64,000 nucleotides of DNA from Manis javanica (taxonomy: Eukaryota; Chordata; Mammalia; Pholidota; Manidae), in contig NC_133157.1 of NCBI RefSeq assembly GCF_040802235.1, positions 31,203,501 to 31,267,500 of the forward strand, given 5' to 3'. Of this stretch, positions 58,943 to 64,000 are shown one piece after another. Both the position numbers and the translations under genes were made by a program. The notes under the pieces were generated by a model that was not told where the DNA came from, searched no databases, and worked only from the letters and a program-made list of their open reading frames with translations. How positions within the stretch are numbered: position 1 is the first letter of the stretch; each line of letters begins with the position of its first letter.

Positions 58943-59035
58943 CTGGAAGCACAGAACAATCAGTAAGAGTAGGATCAGCCAGTCCCTGACATATGCTCAA
59001 GAACTTGGCCAAATGTTTGGTAGAAAAATACTTAC

Positions 59036-59085
59036 CTTCAGGCTGCTCAGAATATGTCTCAGGTAAGCTGGATCCACTGGAGGGC
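59036..59085 (-). CDS. COL15A1: Collagen XV exon: short non-collagenous segment
   Basis: Acceptor TTTTCAG, donor AAG|GTAAGT. It encodes PPVDPAYLRHILSSLK after completing a Gly codon. This matches the conserved D-P/L-A-Y-L-R-H interruption of collagen XV. Confidence 0.93.
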
Positions 59086-59229
59086 CTGAAAAAGAAATGT
59101 TTTGTAAAATTCATGTAAAATTCATTTTGTAAAAAAAAATAATAATCTCAGAAATTAAAAAATAAGTCTCCCAATTGGCAGCCATGATTACTTCCTAGTG
59201 GAGGTGACCCCTCATTGCCTTAGCCACCG

Positions 59230-59365
59230 GAGTGGACACTGGGCTTAGAGGCAGAAATAAATGCTAGTCTGGGCCTTGCAACCCAGTCACTGTGGGATCC
59301 TGGGCATGTCCCTGACCCTCTTTGGGCCTCATTGTGCATATGAAGCAGGCATGTTGGAACTTCTG
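59230..59365 (+). repeat. MIR SINE
   Basis: TGCAACCCAGTCACTGTGGGA, then GGGCATGTCCCTGACCCTC and GGGCCTCATTGTGCATATG match sense MIR. Confidence 0.6.
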
Positions 59366-59537
59366 GTCTCTCTTAATGATGGTCTATCTTGGACCCCGGT
59401 CACCCATGACTGGGTCTCTCTAGAATTCCGCGGAGCCTGTAGTCAGGGTGGTAATGTAAATAGTCTTACTTTCTGGCTCAGTTGGATTTCTCAGGAACCA
59501 ATCTCAAAGGCAAGATCCAGAGCAAAAATTGGAATAC

Positions 59538-59618
59538 CTGGTGGTCCCTGGGCCCCCTGGTCGCCTTTTTCTCCTTTTGAGCCAGGAAGACCCCAAGATC
59601 CTTTCTCTCCTTTAACAC
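59538..59618 (-). CDS. COL15A1: Collagen XV exon: Gly-X-Y repeats (most 5' exon in window)
   Basis: Acceptor GTGGCAG, donor CCAG|GTATTC; 81 bases that complete a Gly codon, give 26 codons and leave one base. It reads VKGEKGSWGLPGSKGEKGDQ then GAQGPP. All triplets keep glycine. The exon before it must end with one base of a Gly codon and is not in the window. Confidence 0.93.
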
Positions 59619-61164
59619 CTGCCACCAAAAACACACACATTTTTAAAAAAGGTAGTGGAAAATCACCTTCATTCTACAGAAAATATTTTTGAGACATGTT
59701 TTCAAACTGAGCCTCTTTAGCAAAGGCCACTCAACAAACAAAGGCCTATTGAGGGTATACAATCCTTTGCTAAATGATGGGAAGACAGAGGTAGGTGCAT
59801 CAGACACAGTTCCTGACCTTGACAAGTTCGGCCTCCTTGAGGAGACAGAAGCAGCAAAGGGTAACAGGAGGGAGGACGGAATAAGTGGTATCCTTAAGGT
59901 ACCAGCCGTGTATTCTGGGATCCCAGCAGAGAGTACAACTAACTCTCTCCTGGACAGCTTCACACACAGCTTGAGGCTCACCAGCACGTCAAGCGTCCAG
60001 TCCCATCTCATCTACACCTGTGCAGCATGGTAGTGTAAGGGGAGGGGAGGAATCTCCCGGGAGTGCCCATGGAGGACAGCTGAAGGTGATAAGCATTCCA
60101 CTTAATGTTGTAAGAATGCCAGTGTGCAACTGCCCACTGCCCCACAGGACTTGTGACCAGCTCTGTTTCTGCAGAACTGGTTATAGCCACCCTCTCTGGC
60201 CATGGAGGGAACCGCTGGGAGCTCAGCATTCCCCTCTGGGAAAGGAAGTGATCTACTTTCCACCTTGACAGATGGGTGGGATGGGGTGGGGGCATTAGAT
60301 GTTTGAATTTCTGGTTTCCAAGAGGTGAGAGGCCAATGCTGATGAACCTACAGATGGGGGCACATGGCACAGATGAGGTCTGGGGGCTCAGGCTTCCCCA
60401 GCATTGTGGGGTGGCGGGGAAAGAATGTGAGAATCAGAGGCATGGCACCACCAGCTGGGGGTCAGCAGCAGATAGTACCTGTCAAGGCCTCCCTGATGCT
60501 GGGAGCTGCCTGAGACAGGAGTGACAGGGGGCCACAGGGCCTCCACCCACCGACGAGAACAGGACACTGAGCTCATCACCACTGACTGGCTGCCCACCTG
60601 AGGGAGCAGAAATAACAACCCACAAATAGGTGGGAGGGCAGCAGGCTCACCAAGGGCTGCCACGTCCAGGAAGATCTGCTCCCTCCCTTCCTACAGAGGG
60701 CTTCTGCAGGGAAGGGGCCCCCTGAGGACCTGAGAAAGCAAAGCCAGCTGTACCTCCACATCCAGCTCCACTCCCTCTCCCCCAGGGCCCACCTTGCATC
60801 AGAAGGAAGGGAGAGCCTTGAATTGGATCTGAGCATAACATGTGAAAACAGCCTGGACACTGTACCAAAAGTGACAGAGAAACTGTGGGGCCAGATACCA
60901 TTACATGGAAGACACCATGGTGGGCCTAGGGTGATGGGGCCAAGCCGGAGGTCAGTATTGACAAAAGTAGACCTTCCCCTGTTTAAACTGTAACTGTTCA
61001 GACTTCTCAATCAAAAGTGGGGACAAATGGTGTGATGGTGTGTGGAGACAGGGCACTAGAGTGACTGCTCCCCTGCAGGCTCCTGTCTCCTGGCCTGTGC
61101 CCCTCTGATGTGGGGTAGATAAGCTCCTACAAGCCAAGAACATGCTGACATTCACTAATCAAAC

Positions 61165-61340
61165 ACTCAGAGCCAGCACTTCTCGCACTTTCTCACGTAT
61201 GCACCTCAGAGGGGAACTTGTTCAATGCAGGTTCTGATTTAGCAGGTCTGCTGGGTGTGGGGCACCTGAGATTCTGCATTTCTAACAAGCTTCCAGGAGA
61301 TGCGGATGGCTGCTGGTCCAAGAGCGCTTTGAAGCAAAGG
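61165..61340. repeat. MER5A-type hAT DNA transposon relic
   Basis: GCAGGTTCTGATTTAGCAGG, then CACCTGAGATTCTGCATTTC and TAACAAGCTTCCAGGAGATG are characteristic of MER5A. Confidence 0.75.
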
Positions 61341-63444
61341 TCTCCTGAGCTCCCATGGCCCTTCCCTGTATTAGCTTTTGGTACATTATATTATAATGAT
61401 TTTTAAAAATAGTTTCACCTAACAGTCGAAGGGCCTGGATGGCAGGACCAGCACGGGAATCATCTGCCTCAGCCCAGTGCTTGGGAGAGCATCAGGCAGG
61501 GGGATGGTGTCAATGGATGCTTTATGAACAAAGTAACAAATGAATAGACATACGGCATGCTTCCTGCTAGCTAGGAGGCTCAGCCAAGACAGACGGGTGA
61601 CAAAAGCAAAGAGAGACATCCAGTCCCACAGCCTTGGCTCAGTGACCCCCACTCCCACCACACGCGGTCTGGTCCTCCTGGCCACCTGGTTTGTGCTTAG
61701 CACTGGACAGATGGAAACCACCTTCTGCAGAGCTACACAGGTCCCAGAAATGTCCCAGAGAAACATAAGATGAACATGGAGTGTGTACCATGAAAGGTGA
61801 TGAGCTCTGAATTCCCAGGATGAGTGGTACCAAGCTGGGGAAAGAGAAAAGCAAGGTCATTCGCTGCAAACCCTGTCCTGGTGTTTGCATGCACATGTAA
61901 CCACTGTCGCCTGTCCGGGGGGGGGGCGGTATGTGACAGGAGGGGCAAGGACATGGAGTCAGGCCTGACTTTGGCTCTGAAGCCCCCGAAGCCCTGAGCC
62001 CCCCAGCAGCTCCCAGTACACAGGCATCCTAGGCCTTCAGCTGGGGCCCATCACGTAGCTGGGCTGGGGTGAGACCAGAGGGAAAGTCCAAAACTTTAAG
62101 TCAACAAACTGTGGCAGTGCTGTTTGACCAACTGTGAGCATTCTGGGCCTTCTTTCTTATCAATTAGGATTGTTCATGTGAGGGGTCAAGCGTTTGAACA
62201 CATGATGTGCCCGGCTGCGAAGCTGGGCCAGCCGTTAGCTCTGCTACTGTATGTAGTTAAGGATGGGCCTAACCAACAGGAGCTGGGGACAGTGGTGATT
62301 AACAAAGGGGTTCTCATTAGGTCAGGAGGGCTCTTCTGGACTCCCCATCAAGTGCCAGGGATCTGGAGTCCAAACTATTCTAGATAATATTCCTTCCCTG
62401 TGTTTCTTCATCTATTAAAACAGAGCTTCCTGTGTCCCTGCTTTTAGTAGCTCACCTTCACCCATTTCCAGCTGACATGGGATCAAAATGATCCCTCTGG
62501 CACCAGGGTACTCTATGCTTTTGAGTGGAGGCTCATAAGCTGCTTAGGGGTCACCGGGAGGGGTGAGGGGAAGGGAATCTTCCAGGGAAGACATTTCTAA
62601 GGTAAGTGTGATGGCTGCAGTGTCAAGCTGATGTCCTGCAGCTCTGCTAACAAAGTCCATCCACTCCAGGTGTGAGCTGTAAATTGTTGTGTCAGACAGG
62701 GGCTGAAATTGGAAGGGGCATGTGACATGCTACTTGTCAGGGGAAGCATTTCTTTTTCTTGTCCATTTTGAGAGCTGGTCAAGAGATCCCCATGCCCCAG
62801 CCCCTCGGTATCCAGCCGGGCAACGTGAAATCAGAAGCTCATCAAAAATGGTCTGAGCTCATCTTTGGCTTCTTTAAGTAAACTCATGGCCCCCAAAGGA
62901 CCAGGTTACTACAAAGGGTCCCGGTGCAGGTTGCAGTAAGTACAGCAACATTTTTACGACAGATATTTGTCAAGTGACGTCCCAGGGTGGGCCTACTGGA
63001 AGCCCGAAATCATATTAGTGGGGCAGGGCTTCGGGTACTAAGCCATGGCAGAGCCAGCAGCCAGCCCTTTGCCTCTGGGCTGCAGTCTCCCCTCCCACGT
63101 GAGGAGGAGGTGAGATACAGCCGTCTCTCAGAAGGGTCCCTCTAGCACTTGTGTCTTATGTTCCCCTGCAGGCCACTGCAGTACGCATGACCTGGGTTGC
63201 CTCTGTCCTCATGTGGATCTGGGAACCAGCAGACCCCTCGGTCACCTTACATAGGCGGGTCCTTTCCTCTGTTTCTGGACCCTGGGTTGCAGACTTGGGC
63301 GACTCAGTGTTCAGACAGGGACAGCATCTAGGCAAACACTCAGCCACGTGGCATCACTGGAAACCCTAGACCCAAGCCGCATCACTACACCCAACAGGCA
63401 TCAATTATGAGTCCACTTCAAGAAATCTTTCTAAATTGTAATTT

Positions 63445-63562
63445 GCAAAGTCCTGAGAACAGAGGCCACGCCTGTCTAGTTCTCCCCAGTGTCCCAGGGC
63501 CTAGCAAAGTACCTGGCACTCAGTAAGTACCCAGTAAGTATTTGTTGGCTGTATGAGAGAAT
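63445..63562 (+). repeat. L2 LINE 3' end
   Basis: AGAGGCCACGCCTGTCTAG, then GTACCTGGCACTCAGTAAG and AAGTATTTGTTGGCTGTATG match the L2 3' terminus. Confidence 0.65.
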
Positions 63563-63724
63563 GTCCGTGTACAGGGAGAGGCCCACCCTCCCTGGGTTCC
63601 AGGACTCTGCCAACACATGTGAGGCCTCAGGGATGGTGCCACTGACTGGATGGGCGACTGTGCACATGCCTGGCCTCTCGGGGCCCAGTGCCTGTACCTG
63701 CTGCCTGGTGGTAAGGGGACTTGG

Positions 63725-63875
63725 GTGATGGTTCCAGCTCCGTCAGCCCTTTTACCTTGGACAAGTCAGCGAGCTAGTCTGAGTCACAGTCCATTCCCGC
63801 ATTACAAAAGGGGAGTGAGAATTCCTGCCTTGCAGGGTTCTGCACTTTGCAGTACAACTGGGAAAGGACAGCAAA
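63725..63875 (+). repeat. MIR SINE
   Basis: CTTGGACAAGTCAGCGAGC, then AGTCCATTCCCGCATTAC and CTGCCTTGCAGGGTTCTGC match sense MIR. Confidence 0.6.
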
Positions 63876-64000
63876 AGTTAGTCCCAAACTCCCAAAGCAA
63901 AAAGCACTGGCTGGAATTGCTTTTTCTTCTTATCTATAGTTTTAAGGAGCCCATTTTCCCGCTTACTATACTGCTCCAAGCACAAAGCTAATGAGGTTAC

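Larger units (their letters stand above)
45473..64000 (-). other. COL15A1: COL15A1 locus, 3' part (11 exons and introns)
   Basis: Eleven exons from 59618 down to 45473 give one continuous frame of about 402 codons including the stop, all with GT-AG borders and compatible phases. Collagen XV is a homotrimeric basement-membrane-zone proteoglycan of the multiplexin class (with collagen XVIII), about 1,390 residues in human. Only its C-terminal third is here. No earlier exon is visible between 59619 and 64000, so that intron exceeds 4.3 kb. The gene ends about 30 kb upstream of TGFBR1, as in human. Confidence 0.95.
59619..64000 (-). other. COL15A1: COL15A1 intron (incomplete)
   Basis: No Gly-X-Y exon with suitable splice sites and phase was found up to the right edge. 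The intron holds MER5, L2 and MIR relics. The stretches 59650-61160 and 61340-63440 show nothing else I can name, apart from a run of 10 G at 61917-61926. Confidence 0.7.

Noticed and set aside
60651..60703. A possible additional collagen XV exon on the minus strand, with acceptor CCCTGCAG and donor G|GTGAGC.
   Set aside because: Joining it to the next exon needs a final single base of a Gly codon. That phase puts an in-frame TAG four codons in, and glycine is not at every third position.

Overview
The window is nuclear DNA of a placental mammal. It holds spliced exons with GT-AG junctions, a CpG-island promoter, L1, L2, MIR, MER5 and MaLR relics, and endogenous retroviral pieces. I see no Alu, B1/B2, bovine tA or carnivore tRNA-Lys SINEs, which argues against primates, murid rodents, ruminants and carnivores. 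The young L1 3' ends (G-rich 3' UTR) and the L1/retrovirus composite at 25.4-28.8 kb fit a laurasiatherian. From memory they look most like pangolin repeats, but that is an unverified impression.

Two well-known genes can be read, both on the minus strand. COL15A1 (collagen alpha-1(XV)) occupies the right end: eleven consecutive 3' exons between 59618 and 45473 encode the last ~402 residues. They cover the end of the triple-helical region, the NC1 trimerisation domain, a proline-rich hinge and the endostatin-like (restin) domain up to the stop codon. All exon phases agree. TGFBR1 (TGF-beta type I receptor) begins about 30 kb further along the minus strand. Exon 1, with its start codon at 15791 and splice donor at 15706, lies in a large CpG island (about 15.0-16.15 kb). 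The leftmost ~15 kb is TGFBR1 intron 1; exon 2 is not in the window. The order COL15A1 then TGFBR1 on one strand is the arrangement I know from human 9q22.

Layout from left to right: 1-2400 is the 5' end of a decayed class I endogenous retrovirus (LTR, tRNA-His-like primer site, broken gag), sense with TGFBR1. 3.1-3.5 kb is a second, probably solo, LTR. 3.5-15.0 kb is TGFBR1 intron 1 with old repeats. 15.0-16.2 kb is the TGFBR1 CpG island and exon 1. 16.2-45 kb is intergenic and repeat-rich: minus-strand L1 relics at 20-23.5 kb, the L1/env/LTR composite at 25.4-28.8 kb, a young truncated L1 at 32.1-32.7 kb, an older L1 at 33.8-35.1 kb, an orphan CpG island at 35.3-35.9 kb next to MaLR sequence, and an L2 at 37.1-37.8 kb. 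45-64 kb is the 3' part of COL15A1.

The most unusual object is at 25376-28762. A 5'-truncated L1 3' end, an unidentified spacer, a beta-like retroviral env transmembrane segment and a 3' LTR end together in one poly(A) tail. One 13-bp target-site duplication encloses the whole assembly, so it was probably inserted as a single composite RNA by L1 machinery, in the manner of SVA-type retroposons.
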